A stretch of 64,000 nt of DNA from Pirellulales bacterium. Lineage in GTDB: Bacteria; Planctomycetota; Planctomycetia; Pirellulales; Thermoguttaceae. Location of the stretch: assembly GCA_016931995.1 (NCBI GenBank), contig JAFGDS010000151.1, positions 1 to 64,000 on the forward strand. Direction: 5' to 3'. Under the pieces are notes generated by a model. The model made no database searches and was not told the origin of the DNA. It saw nothing but the letters and a program-made list of their open reading frames with translations. The translations under genes and the position numbers were made by a program. Shown here piece after piece: positions 26,233-34,765 of this stretch (positions within the stretch are counted from its first letter, which is position 1; each line of letters opens with the position of its first letter).

Positions 26233-27528
26233 ATGAGCAGGCCACGCAACTTGGTGGTCGCCCAAAGCGGGGGACCCACCGCGGTCATCAACAGCAGTCT
26301 TCGCGGCGCTATCGAGGCCGCCAGGGCGTCGGACCAGATCGGCACGGTCTACGGCGCTCGGCACGGCATCGAGGGCGTCCTGAAAGAGGAGCTTCTGGAT
26401 CTCTCCGCCCAAGACGAGCAGGAGGTGGCCCTGCTCCGCTATACCCCGTCGGCGGGATCGATCGGCACGTGCCGCTACAAGCTCAAGTCGGGCCAGGACG
26501 AGGACTTCGAGCGGGTGATCGAGGTTTTGAAGGCCCACGAGGTCGGGTATTTCCTCTACAACGGGGGAAACGACTCGATGGATACGGCCAACAAGATCGC
26601 CTTGTTGGCCCACGAGCGAGGGCTGGATCTTGTCGGCGCGGGCGTGCCCAAGACGATCGACAACGACGTCGGCGACAGCCAGTTCAAGCTGATCGACCAC
26701 ACGCCCGGCTACGGCTCGACGGCCAAGTATTGGATGCACATGGTCCAGGCGGCCAACGAGGAAAACGCCGGCTCGTGTCCGGCCGACCCCGTGCTGGTGA
26801 TGCAGGCGATGGGCCGCAAGATTGGGTTCATCCCGGCGGCAGCCCGGCTGGCCGATCCGAAGCACGAGATGCCTCTGCAAATCTACCTGGCCGAAAGCCC
26901 TTGCACGCTCGAGCAACTGGCCGATCAGGTGAACGATCAGCTCCGCCGCGACGGGCGGTGCATTGTCGTTATAAGCGAGGGATTCAACGTCGGCGATCTG
27001 GGCGAGGTGAAGGACTCGTTTGGCCACGTGTCTTTTAGCGCGAGCCAGATCACCGTCGGCCAGATTGTGGTGAACTACCTGAACAAGGTCGGTCTGGCCG
27101 CCAAGGGCGCGGCGCGGGGGAACGTCTCGGGCACGGATCAGCGGCACGCCATCGCGTATGCCTCGACGGTGGACCTGGACGAGGCCTATCGCGTAGGGCA
27201 GAAGGCCGTCGAGCTGGCCGCCTCGGGCACGAGCGGCTTCATGGCCACGATCCTCCGCGACCCCGGATCGATCTACTCCGTGCGCTACGACAAAGTGCCC
27301 CTGCCCGAGGTGGCCAACAGCGAGCGGACGTTCCCGGCCGGGTGGATCGCGCCGGGTGGCTTTGACGTGACGGACGATTTCCTCCGCTACGCCCGACCGC
27401 TGGTGGGCGACGAGATGGTGAGTCTGCCCATGCTCGACGGCCGCCAGCGGATGGCCCGGCTCGCGCCCATCTTCGCCGAGAAGAAGCTGCCGGCGTACGT
27501 TCCCCAGGCGGATCGGAAGAAGAAATAG
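26233..27528 (+). CDS. pfp: 6-phosphofructokinase, probably pyrophosphate-dependent
   Basis: Phosphorylates fructose 6-phosphate to fructose 1,6-bisphosphate in glycolysis. The 431-residue protein begins VAQSGGPTAVINSSLRG. The phosphoryl-donor loop reads GGNDSMD with Asp114 where ATP-dependent enzymes have Gly, and PKTIDND has Lys140 where they have Gly. Both changes mark the pyrophosphate-using branch, whose reaction is reversible. Asn113 replaces the more common Asp of the GGDD loop, as in the GGNDS subgroup. The substrate motif PGYGSTAKYW and MGRKIGFI are present. ATG 26233 follows an AGGAAGG site; a GTG lies one codon earlier. It heads a group of sugar-metabolism genes but is separated from them by repeats. 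Confidence 0.87.
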   Translation: MSRPRNLVVAQSGGPTAVINSSLRGAIEAARASDQIGTVYGARHGIEGVLKEELLDLSAQDEQEVALLRYTPSAGSIGTCRYKLKSGQDEDFERVIEVLKAHEVGYFLYNGGNDSMDTANKIALLAHERGLDLVGAGVPKTIDNDVGDSQFKLIDHTPGYGSTAKYWMHMVQAANEENAGSCPADPVLVMQAMGRKIGFIPAAARLADPKHEMPLQIYLAESPCTLEQLADQVNDQLRRDGRCIVVISEGFNVGDLGEVKDSFGHVSFSASQITVGQIVVNYLNKVGLAAKGAARGNVSGTDQRHAIAYASTVDLDEAYRVGQKAVELAASGTSGFMATILRDPGSIYSVRYDKVPLPEVANSERTFPAGWIAPGGFDVTDDFLRYARPLVGDEMVSLPMLDGRQRMARLAPIFAEKKLPAYVPQADRKKK

Positions 27529-27534
27529 ACGTAA

Positions 27535-27571
27535 GAGAACCGCGAATGAACGCGAAAAGACGCGAATGAAG
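27535..27571. repeat. GAACCGCGAATGAACGCGAA repeat, left flank
   Basis: A repeat copy directly after the phosphofructokinase stop. Its complement lies at 28180-28211 on the far side of the next gene, so the small membrane-protein gene sits between inverted copies. Confidence 0.8.
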
Positions 27572-27640
27572 ACGTGCAAAGGGATGTGGATTGGGACAAA
27601 TCCCCCCCAAAGAAACGGGCTCGGCTTGATCGCTCGCGCC

Positions 27641-28123
27641 ATGTCCAAGCTGGTTTTCGAACACCGCCGCCGAACGAAGCGCGAGGGCTTGTGGGCGTTG
27701 GTGGCGAGCGTTTTGACGATGGGCGGTCTGGTCACGTTTGAGATGGTGTTGTTTCCCTGGGTGCGAGAACGGGATCCCGTTTTTCACTATATCTTCTGTG
27801 GAATGGCCCTTTTGATCGGATGTGGTATTATTTTCCTTTACGCCATTCCCAATATGCGGATGGATCGCGAGTTTCGGTTTTTGCTGTTTGACGATCACAT
27901 GGAGTGCCGTTGCCCGGCGGAGGCGTTTGGCGAGTCGTACTCAATCGCGTTGAACGAGATCGTCATGCTGGAAGAGGACACGACCCCGGAGACGAGTGAA
28001 TGGTACTTCATCACGCGGGACGACCGGAGAATCAGGATCAACAGGAACTACGGGAATCGCGTTCGAAGAGTCGTCAACGAGCTGCGCGCGTTGAGGCCGG
28101 AGTTGCCCGTCAAGCGGGTTTGA
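27641..28123 (+). CDS. Small membrane protein with a PH-like C-terminal domain
   Basis: A 160-residue protein of no recognised family. Residues 15-65 form two membrane helices (GLWALVASVLTMGGLVTFEM; FHYIFCGMALLIGCGIIFLY). The C-terminal 90 residues (FRFLLFDDHMECR..., YSIALNEIVMLEED, EWYFITRDDRRIRINRN) look like the beta-strand-rich membrane-associated PH-type domain found in many bacterial two-helix proteins. ATG 27641 is used because the upstream codons come from a repeat. Flanked by inverted copies of a dispersed repeat. Codon use is GC-rich but a little less so than neighbours. Confidence 0.7.
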   Translation: MSKLVFEHRRRTKREGLWALVASVLTMGGLVTFEMVLFPWVRERDPVFHYIFCGMALLIGCGIIFLYAIPNMRMDREFRFLLFDDHMECRCPAEAFGESYSIALNEIVMLEEDTTPETSEWYFITRDDRRIRINRNYGNRVRRVVNELRALRPELPVKRV

Positions 28124-28179
28124 CTGTTCCCGGCGGAGTTTCCCCAATGGCGTCTTGTTTTGGGTAGGGTTCTTGAACC

Positions 28180-28211
28180 CTTCGCGTGCATTCGCGTCAT
28201 TCGCGGTTCCC
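28180..28211. repeat. Inverted copy of the GAACCGCGAATGA repeat, right flank
   Basis: CATTCGCGTCATTCGCGGTT and neighbours, the complement of the copy at 27535. It lies between the small membrane protein and the HAD gene. Confidence 0.8.
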
Positions 28212-28264
28212 TTTTTGGTTTTTTCAAGACGACTTAACTTCGACACGAGACTCTGACAAGAACT

Positions 28265-29128
28265 ATGCTCGACTTCACTCGCAAGCACGACTATCTGGTG
28301 GGCATTGACTCGGACGGGTGCGCGTTCGACACGATGGAGCTGAAGCACAAGGAATGCTTCATTCCGAACATCATCAACTACTTCGAGCTGCAGGGGATCA
28401 GCAAGTACGCCCGCGAGGCGGCCGAGTTTGTCAACCTCTACAGCAAGAGCCGCGGGATCAACCGGTTCCCGGCCCTGGTCGAGGCGATCGAGTGGCTGCA
28501 AAAGCGGCCCGAGGTGAAGGCGCGGGGCTACGAGCTGCGCGTGCCGGATTCGCTCCGGGCATGGATCGGGCGGGAGACGAAGCTGGGCAATCCGGCGCTC
28601 AAAAAGGCCGTCGAAGAGACGGGCGACCCGGATCTCACCAAGACGCTCGCGTGGTCCGAGGCGGTCAACGCGTCGATCGCCGGGATGGTCCGCGGCGTGC
28701 CGCCGTTTCCGTGCGTCCGGGAGAGCATGAAGAAGCTGTCCACCCAGGCCGACATCCTGGTCGTCTCCGCCACGCCGCAAGAGGCTCTCAAGCGCGAATG
28801 GGAGGAGCACGACCTGGACCAATACGTGGTGGCGATCTGCGGCCAGGAGGTGGGCACGAAGAAGGAATCGCTTGCCGTGGCCGTACAATATGAGAAGGAC
28901 CACGCCCTAATGATCGGCGACGCCCCCGGCGACCACAAGGCGGCCGTGGCCAACCACACGCTCTTCTACCCCATCAACCCCGGGGCGGAAGAGGCCAGTT
29001 GGAAACGGTTCTTCGAAGAAGCCATCGATCGGTTCCTCGGCGGCACGTTTGCCGGTCCGTATCAGCAGCAGTTGCTCGAGGAGTTTGAAAGCTATCTGCC
29101 GGAGAGGCCGCCGTGGGAGAGAGTGTAG
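28265..29128 (+). CDS. HAD-superfamily hydrolase
   Basis: A 287-residue haloacid-dehalogenase-fold phosphatase. Motif I is VGIDSDGCAFDTMELKH (nucleophile Asp and second Asp), motif II is the serine in DILVVSATPQEA, a lysine follows in EVGTKKESLA, and motif IV is ALMIGDAPGDHKAAV. A large cap of about 140 residues lies between motifs I and II. The real substrate is unknown; a sugar phosphate is plausible because the gene sits between phosphofructokinase and 6-phosphogluconate dehydrogenase genes, but that is inference. No clear ribosome site is seen before the ATG. Confidence 0.85.
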   Translation: MLDFTRKHDYLVGIDSDGCAFDTMELKHKECFIPNIINYFELQGISKYAREAAEFVNLYSKSRGINRFPALVEAIEWLQKRPEVKARGYELRVPDSLRAWIGRETKLGNPALKKAVEETGDPDLTKTLAWSEAVNASIAGMVRGVPPFPCVRESMKKLSTQADILVVSATPQEALKREWEEHDLDQYVVAICGQEVGTKKESLAVAVQYEKDHALMIGDAPGDHKAAVANHTLFYPINPGAEEASWKRFFEEAIDRFLGGTFAGPYQQQLLEEFESYLPERPPWERV

Positions 29129-29168
29129 GGACTGGGGGCTGGGGACCGAGCGTGTTGGGGCTTGTGCT

Positions 29169-29543
29169 GTGGTCATAAAAAGCTACCGTGATCTTGATGT
29201 CTGGCAGCACGGCATGGAACTGGCCAAGGCGGTTTATGAGCTTACCCATGGTTTCCCCGGTCACGAAAGGTACGGCCTGACGAGTCAAGTCCAACGAGCG
29301 GCGGTCTCCATTCCAGCGAATATCGCGGAAGGTCATGCGCGGTCAACTACGAAGCAGTATCTATATCACGTCTCGGTGGCCATGGGTTCCGTCGCGGAAC
29401 TGGAAACGCTGCTCGCATTAGCCCGGCAGTTTGAATACGGCAATCCAGAATCGATTGTGGCGGTTTCACGGCAATGCGAGTGTGTCGGCAGAATGCTGCA
29501 GAATCTCCACAAACGACTCAAGGTCAGACTCAACGACACGTGA
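29169..29543 (+). CDS. Four-helix-bundle protein of the 23S rRNA intervening-sequence family
   Basis: A 124-residue protein with the family start (V)IKSYRDLDVWQHGMELAK and the hallmarks QVQRAAVSIPANIAEGHARS, QYLYHVSVAMGSVAELETLL and a final helix. Such proteins (TIGR02436, S23-like) are encoded within 23S rRNA intervening sequences, near reverse transcriptases, or alone; they are thought to bind nucleic acid or partner proteins. Here it stands alone and is bordered by CTGGGGGCTGGGG-type sequence before (29130-29145) and tandem CCCCCAG/TCCCTAA units after (29586-29701). Start is GTG at 29169; the frame extends upstream into the HAD gene. Confidence 0.85.
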   Translation: MVIKSYRDLDVWQHGMELAKAVYELTHGFPGHERYGLTSQVQRAAVSIPANIAEGHARSTTKQYLYHVSVAMGSVAELETLLALARQFEYGNPESIVAVSRQCECVGRMLQNLHKRLKVRLNDT

Positions 29544-29585
29544 CCGAGGTTGTGCGGCAAGATGATGATGTGACGCTTCAAGCGA

Positions 29586-29701
29586 CCCCAACCCCCAGTC
29601 CCTAGCCCCCAGCCCCCAGCCCCCAGCCCCCAGTCCCCAGTCCCTAATCCCTAATCCCTAATCCCTAATCCCTAATCCCTAAATTCCCAGCCCCCAATCC
29701 C
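29586..29701. repeat. Tandem heptamers CCCCCAG then TCCCTAA
   Basis: About five copies of CCCCCAG/CCCCAGT units run into six copies of TCCCTAA, ending 19 bases before the gnd ATG. Similar units occur at 13381 and 45268. They are not a CRISPR array, since there are no spacers. Confidence 0.9.
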
Positions 29702-29719
29702 TCACCGGAGCACATAATC

Positions 29720-31159
29720 ATGTCTGACACATGCGATTTCGGCCTGATCGGTCTGGCCGTGATGGGCGAGAATCTGGCGCTGAACGTCGAGAGCCGCGGC
29801 TACCGCGTCGCGGTGTTCAACCGAACGACGAGCAAGGTGGACGAATTCATGGCCGGTCGGGCCCAGGGCAAGCAGTTCGTCGGGGCGCATTCGCTCGAGG
29901 AGCTGGTCGGAAGCCTGGCCGCGCCACGCAAGGTGATGCTCATGGTCAAGGCCGGTCCCGCGGTCGATGAGTTCATCGAGAAGCTCATTCCGCTGCTCTC
30001 GCCCGGCGACGTGATTATCGACGGCGGCAACACGCACTTCAGCGAGACCGAGCGGCGCACGAAGTACGTCGAATCGAAGGGCCTGCTCTACATCGGCACG
30101 GGCGTGTCCGGCGGCGAGGAAGGCGCGCTCAAGGGCCCCAGCATCATGCCCGGCGGAAGCGAAAGGGCCTGGCCCCTGGTCAAGGACGTCTTCCAAGCCA
30201 TCTCGGCCAAGGTCGGTCCGAAGGGCGATATTCCGTGTTGCGAGTGGGTTGGCCCGCGCGGGGCCGGCCACTACGTCAAGATGGTTCACAACGGCATCGA
30301 ATACGGCGACATGCAGTTGATCTGCGAGGCCTACTGGATGCTCAAGCAGGCGTTGGGCCTCTCGAACGCCGAGCTGTACGACGTCTTCGCCGAGTGGAAC
30401 CGCGGCGAACTGGACAGCTACCTGATCGAGATCACCCGCGACATCTTCAGCGTCAAGGACCCGGACACGGGCAAGGACCTGGTCGATTTGATTCTCGACA
30501 CGGCGGGCGCGAAGGGGACGGGCAAGTGGATGAGCCAGTTGGCCCTGGATCTCGGCGTGCCCAGCACGCTGGTGACGGAGGCCGTCTACGCCCGGTGTCT
30601 CTCGGCGATGAAGGACGCCCGCGTGCGGGCGAGTAAGCGCCTGACCGGCCCGTCCGGCGCGTACCAGGGCGACCGGAAGGCGTTTGTCGAGAAGGTCCGC
30701 CAGGCCCTGTACGCCTCGAAGATTTGCAGCTACGCCCAGGGTTACGTCCAGATGCAAGCGGCCGCCAGGGAGCACGACTGGCCTCTGAAGTTTGGGCCGA
30801 TCGCCCTGCTGTGGCGCGGCGGGTGCATCATCCGCGCGACGTTCCTGGAACGGATCAAGGAAGCGTTCGACGCCGATCCGAAGCTGGAGAACCTGCTTTT
30901 GGCGCCGTATTTCAAGGACGCGGTCGAAAAGGCCCAGCCCGCGTGGCGCGAGGTCGTGGTCGCGGCCGTCCAGCTTGGCATTCCCGTGCCCGCGTTTGCG
31001 GCCGCGTTGGCCTACTACGACGGCTACCGCAGCGAGCGGCTGCCAGCCAACCTGCTGCAAGCCCAACGCGACTACTTCGGCGCGCACACGTACAACCGCG
31101 TGGACAAAGAGGGCACGTTCCACAGCGAATGGCTGCAGTTGCGCAAGAAGCCCGTGTAG
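29720..31159 (+). CDS. gnd: 6-phosphogluconate dehydrogenase, decarboxylating
   Basis: Oxidises 6-phosphogluconate to ribulose 5-phosphate and CO2 with NADP+ in the pentose phosphate pathway. The 479-residue protein has the nucleotide fold GLIGLAVMGENLALN with FNRTTSKVDEF, the family signature IGTGVSGGEEGALKGPSIMPGG (split here as IGTGVSGGEEGAL and KGPSIMPGG), the active-site VKMVHNGIEYGDMQLI, and a C-terminal GTFHSEW tail. Length is the usual 470-480 of the long form. The stop codon TAG lies within the first base pairs of an inverted repeat that fills the space downstream. The ATG has no strong ribosome site because tandem repeats abut it. Confidence 0.97.
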   Translation: MSDTCDFGLIGLAVMGENLALNVESRGYRVAVFNRTTSKVDEFMAGRAQGKQFVGAHSLEELVGSLAAPRKVMLMVKAGPAVDEFIEKLIPLLSPGDVIIDGGNTHFSETERRTKYVESKGLLYIGTGVSGGEEGALKGPSIMPGGSERAWPLVKDVFQAISAKVGPKGDIPCCEWVGPRGAGHYVKMVHNGIEYGDMQLICEAYWMLKQALGLSNAELYDVFAEWNRGELDSYLIEITRDIFSVKDPDTGKDLVDLILDTAGAKGTGKWMSQLALDLGVPSTLVTEAVYARCLSAMKDARVRASKRLTGPSGAYQGDRKAFVEKVRQALYASKICSYAQGYVQMQAAAREHDWPLKFGPIALLWRGGCIIRATFLERIKEAFDADPKLENLLLAPYFKDAVEKAQPAWREVVVAAVQLGIPVPAFAAALAYYDGYRSERLPANLLQAQRDYFGAHTYNRVDKEGTFHSEWLQLRKKPV

Positions 31160-31345
31160 GGTGGGTCGAGCAAACCATGGTCCCGGTGGGGCTTCGGCCG
31201 CCGGCACGTCGTGATACCCGCGATAGACTGTTGTTGAACGAGAGACTGGTTTGCGAAGCCCCACCAGAATGTTGACGGCCTCGACCCACCCTACTCTTGT
31301 GATGGATGAACACCGGTGAGATCCTTCGCTTTGCTCAGGATGACG
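31156..31345. repeat. Nested inverted repeat after gnd, plus a CTTCGC-GCTCAGGATGAC half-site
   Basis: GTAGGGTGGGTCGAG (31156-31170) faces CTCGACCCACCCTAC (31280-31294). Inside them GGTGGGGCTTCG faces CGAAGCCCCACC (31254-31265). A GATCCTTCGCTTTGCTCAGG half-site follows (31320). The first base of the outer repeat overlaps the end of gnd. Confidence 0.85.
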
Positions 31346-31368
31346 TTGACTCACAGGAGATCAAACTC

Positions 31369-32151
31369 ATGTCCGCGGAATTCCTCAAGGAGATGTTCGG
31401 CATCGAGGGCCAGACGGCCGTCGTGATCGGGGGGGCCGGCGTGCTGGGCGGGGCGCTGTGCCGGGGCTTGGTGGGCGCGGGGGCCGGCGTGGTCGTGGCC
31501 GACGTGACCGAAGACGGCTGCAAGGCCCGCGTCGAGGAGCTGCGCATGCTCGGCGGCGCCGCCACGTGGGCGCTGGTGGACGTCACCCAGCGGGCGTCGC
31601 TCGAGGCGCTCCTGGTCGAGGCCAAAAAGCCGACAGGCCGGTGCGATATCCTGGTCAACTGCGCCGGCGTGAACCACGGCACCGCGTTCCTCGATCATCC
31701 CGAGGAGGCCTGGGACCGCGTGCTGGGAATCAACCTCAAGGGCACGTTCCTGGCCTGCCAGGTCTTCGGCGGGCACATGGTCGAATCCGGCGGCGGCGCG
31801 ATCGTCAACATCGGCAGCGTGACATCGCATCTGCCGCTGTCGCGGGTGTTCGGCTACGCCGCCTCGAAGGCCGGCGTGCTCAACCTGACGCGCAACATCG
31901 CCGATGACTTCGGCCAAAAGGGCGTCCGCGTGAACTGCATCTGCCCCGGGTTCTTTCCCGCCGAGCAGAACCGCAAGCTCCTGGACAAGGACCGCATCGA
32001 CAACATCATGCGCGGCACGCCGATGCGCCGCTTCGGCGAGCCGGAGGAGCTGGTCGGCGCTCTGCTGCTTTTGGTCTCGCCCAAGGCTGGCTCGTTCATC
32101 ACCGGCACGCACGTGAACGTCGACGGCGGCTTTACCGCGGCATGGTTTTAG
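31369..32151 (+). CDS. Short-chain dehydrogenase/reductase (SDR)
   Basis: A 260-residue NAD(P)-dependent oxidoreductase. The Rossmann glycine motif is GGAGVLGG (residues 21-28), ILVNCAGVNHG is the NNAG-type element, and the catalytic set is Ser150 (GSVTSH), Tyr163 and Lys167 (YAASKAG). The C-terminal GTHVNVDGGFTAAWF is typical of classical SDRs acting on sugars or sugar acids; such proteins near gnd are often annotated as fructuronate or mannonate reductases, which I cannot confirm. AGGAGA lies eight bases before ATG 31369. It ends one base before the convergent J-like gene ends. Confidence 0.88.
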   Translation: MSAEFLKEMFGIEGQTAVVIGGAGVLGGALCRGLVGAGAGVVVADVTEDGCKARVEELRMLGGAATWALVDVTQRASLEALLVEAKKPTGRCDILVNCAGVNHGTAFLDHPEEAWDRVLGINLKGTFLACQVFGGHMVESGGGAIVNIGSVTSHLPLSRVFGYAASKAGVLNLTRNIADDFGQKGVRVNCICPGFFPAEQNRKLLDKDRIDNIMRGTPMRRFGEPEELVGALLLLVSPKAGSFITGTHVNVDGGFTAAWF

Positions 32152-32152
32152 G

Positions 32153-33838
32153 TTATTGCCCCCGGCCGAGGATTTGCTGGATCTCGGCCAGGCGGGCTTG
32201 GACGCGGGCGCGTGGGGCGTCCGGCAGTTGCCGCTCGCTCCGCCGATACCAATGCCGCGCCCGCGCGTAGTAGTCGGCGCGGAAGTCGGACGGGGCCGAG
32301 CGCGCGGCGTTCCACCAGGCGTCGGCCAGCGCGACCATCGCCTCGGGCGAATCGGCGCCCTTTTGTTCCTGCGAGGCCAGGTAGCGCAGCCGCCCGTCGA
32401 CGCCCTGGGCCAATTGCTCGCAGCCGCGGCGCCAGTCGCCGCGAACGAAGCAAAGATAGCGACCAACCATCAGGCTGGCGGCCGCGTTGCCGGGCTCCCG
32501 CGCGAGTGTCCGGTCGGCCTGCTGGAACGCCTCGTGCATCTCGCGCCGCGAGGCCAGCGCCTTCTGCCAAGCCACGGCCTGCTTGACCGTTGGGGCGTCG
32601 TGGGATTTTCTCGCCAGTTCGACCGCGCGATCGAGCATCTTTTGGGCCGCGTCAAACGATTCCTTCCTTGCGGCCTCGCCGGCCAACTCCGCCACGACCA
32701 TGGCCGCCGCGCGGCTCCACACCGCGCCGCGCGGCCGCGCGGCCAGATCGTCGACCACGTCCGCCGTCGCGGCGTCCACGGTGGTGTCAAAGTATTGGGC
32801 CATCACTTCGGCCGTGCCGCGCACAAGCTCCGCATCGCCGGCCTCGGCCGCCAGGCCCCCCGCTTCCAGAAGCAGTGCGTGGCGAAACGCGGGCTCGTTG
32901 GCCGTCTGGTGACCCCGGACAATCAGGAACCGCGCCGCCGCGACCTTTTGCTCCGGCGTGACCGCCCTGGACAGACGGGGGGCGATCAGGGTTTGAACCC
33001 GCAGACGCGCCGGCGCACGATCGGCAACGTCCGGAACCGGCTCCTTTCTTGTGGAGGGAGCCGGTGGTGGCGACGGAGCAGGAAACGCCGGGGTCGGCGG
33101 CGGCGTCTCGAGATGTCCGACTACGGGGGTGGGCGGCAGTGGATTGCGAACCACGACCCCCGGCCGCGAGGGACGCGACTTCGGCGGCGCGCGCCAATCC
33201 CACGGCATGTCCGGCCGAATGTCCACCGGCGGCCTGGCGAAAGGATCCGACGGCGGCGCGGACGGCTCCGTGTTCTTCGGTGGCGGCTCGTCTTCCGGCG
33301 GTGTTGGGGCGGGCTCGGCCTTGATCGGAATCGGATCCTCGGGCGGTGGAGCGGCTTTGGGCTCGACCGCCACACCCGGCGCGACCGCCGGCTCGACCGG
33401 ACCCGTCGAATTCGCCAGGACCCAGATCGCTCCCCCCACTAGAGCTAACGCCACGACAATCGCGACTGCCGTGGGAACCCAGCGTGACTTCGATACTCGA
33501 CACTGCCTGGGCGAAGGCGCAACAATCTTCGGCCCTTCCGCGGCGGGTGCGTTACCCCGCCGCCGGGCCAAAAGCTCCGCGTCGTAGGCCGCCTTCTTCG
33601 CTGGGTCCAACAGGCAGAGCTTCGCGGCGGCCAGCTCGTTGAGCAACTGCTGCGACTCGATCGAATGCGGGCCGGTCTGGAACGTCCGCACGTGGGCCAT
33701 CTGCCGGTCGGCTGTGTGCGCGAGCACGTCCGGGTGGTCCTCGAAAAGCTGGACCCCCAAAAGAACGTAGTGGTTCGGCGGCCGCTCGGGATCGCGGATG
33801 CCCAACCAATTCAGATAGGGGTCGAACGTTTCCGACAT
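32153..33838 (-). CDS. Membrane protein with a J-like N-terminal domain and Pro-rich linker
   Basis: A 561-residue protein. Residues 1-90 look like a degenerate J-domain: FDPYLNWLGI, NHYVLLGVQLFEDHPDVL, LLNELAAAKLCLLDPAKKAAYD. The HPD tripeptide that activates Hsp70 is not between helices II and III; an HPD occurs earlier, in a different place. A membrane helix (AVAIVVALALVGGAIWVLA) lies at about 118-136, then about 150 residues rich in Pro. A helical, TPR-like region of 230 residues ends the protein. This architecture is seen in planctomycetes, role unknown. It converges on the SDR gene, stops only a base apart. Confidence 0.75.
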   Translation of the reverse strand: MSETFDPYLNWLGIRDPERPPNHYVLLGVQLFEDHPDVLAHTADRQMAHVRTFQTGPHSIESQQLLNELAAAKLCLLDPAKKAAYDAELLARRRGNAPAAEGPKIVAPSPRQCRVSKSRWVPTAVAIVVALALVGGAIWVLANSTGPVEPAVAPGVAVEPKAAPPPEDPIPIKAEPAPTPPEDEPPPKNTEPSAPPSDPFARPPVDIRPDMPWDWRAPPKSRPSRPGVVVRNPLPPTPVVGHLETPPPTPAFPAPSPPPAPSTRKEPVPDVADRAPARLRVQTLIAPRLSRAVTPEQKVAAARFLIVRGHQTANEPAFRHALLLEAGGLAAEAGDAELVRGTAEVMAQYFDTTVDAATADVVDDLAARPRGAVWSRAAAMVVAELAGEAARKESFDAAQKMLDRAVELARKSHDAPTVKQAVAWQKALASRREMHEAFQQADRTLAREPGNAAASLMVGRYLCFVRGDWRRGCEQLAQGVDGRLRYLASQEQKGADSPEAMVALADAWWNAARSAPSDFRADYYARARHWYRRSERQLPDAPRARVQARLAEIQQILGRGQ

Positions 33839-33937
33839 TGCAATACGCAAGGTGTTGTGTCTGCCAAGCGGCTCCCGGGCGTCTCTCCCTAATGATACCC
33901 CAATCCCCACCGGTTTGTTGAGGGGATGGTGGCCAAA

Positions 33938-34070
33938 CCCGGAGGCGGGAGGGCGAGGCTCCCGCCGAGCCGTGGACCCTGCTTTGACGAAGGGACGGCG
34001 GGAGTTGGTTCCCGGCTTTGCCCGGAAGGGCTTCGAGGCCAATGCCCACCACGCCCTTTCAGGGCGTGCC
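33938..34070. repeat. Repeats upstream of the J-like gene and downstream of nikO
   Basis: GGGCGAGGCTCCCGCCGAGCC (33949, also at 42868) and a hairpin CACGCCCTTTCAGGGCGTG (34049-34067). The gap of 264 bases holds no gene. Confidence 0.6.
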
Positions 34071-34102
34071 ACCCAAAATCCGACAACGTTTTTTCTCGCG
34101 TC

Positions 34103-34765
34103 CTAACCCCGCGCGTCCCACAGCCGCCCCTCGGCCAGGCGGAGCCGACGGGTGGTGGTGCGGGCCAGCAGCCCGGCATCGTGCGTCACGACGAGCATCG
34201 CCTGGGGTAACCCGGCCAGTAGTCCGGCGAGATTCGCCGCCGCGTCGTCGGCCAGACCGGCGCAGGGTTCGTCCAGCAGCAAGACCTCGGGCTCCATGGC
34301 CAACACGCCGGCCAGGGCCACTAGCCGTTTCTCGCCGCCGGAGAGCCGATGGGTCACGCGATCTTCAAAACCCGCCAGGCCCAGCCGCGAAAGAGTATCC
34401 CGCGCGATTTCGCGAGCCTCGTCGCGCGGGCGGCCCAGGTTGAGCGGCCCAAACGCCACGTCGGCCAGCACCGTGGGGCAGAAGAGCTGATCGTCGGACT
34501 CCTGGAACAGCAGGCCGACGCGACGCCGGACGTCGTGGAAATCAGCCTCCTCCGTCCGGGGGCGGCCGAACGCCACGACCCGGCCGGCCTGCGGCCGCGC
34601 CAGGCCGACGATCAGGTGCAAGAGCGTGGTCTTGCCGCTGCCGTTGGGACCGGAGAGGCCCACGCGATCGCCGGGCGAGAGGGTGAGCGAGCATTGCCGC
34701 AGCACGGGGCGCTCGGGATCGTAGTGGAAATCGATTCCGTCGAGTTGGACGAGGGGTTCGGTCAT
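34103..34765 (-). CDS. nikO: Nickel/cobalt ECF-type transporter, ATPase subunit
   Basis: The ATP-binding subunit of an energy-coupling-factor transporter, at the inner face of the membrane. The 220-residue protein has Walker A (GPNGSGKTT), the Q-loop (LLFQESDDQLFCPTV, typical of CbiO/NikO), the ABC signature LSGGEKRLVALA, Walker B (VLLLDEPCAGL) and the switch histidine (VVTHDA). Its ATG overlaps the stop of nikQ by four bases. Nickel rather than cobalt is inferred from the nearby nikR and nikL-like genes. Confidence 0.9.
   Translation of the reverse strand: MTEPLVQLDGIDFHYDPERPVLRQCSLTLSPGDRVGLSGPNGSGKTTLLHLIVGLARPQAGRVVAFGRPRTEEADFHDVRRRVGLLFQESDDQLFCPTVLADVAFGPLNLGRPRDEAREIARDTLSRLGLAGFEDRVTHRLSGGEKRLVALAGVLAMEPEVLLLDEPCAGLADDAAANLAGLLAGLPQAMLVVTHDAGLLARTTTRRLRLAEGRLWDARG

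Noticed and set aside
29586-29701. Tandem heptamers as a CRISPR array
   Set aside because: The units are contiguous with no unique spacers, and no cas genes occur in the window.
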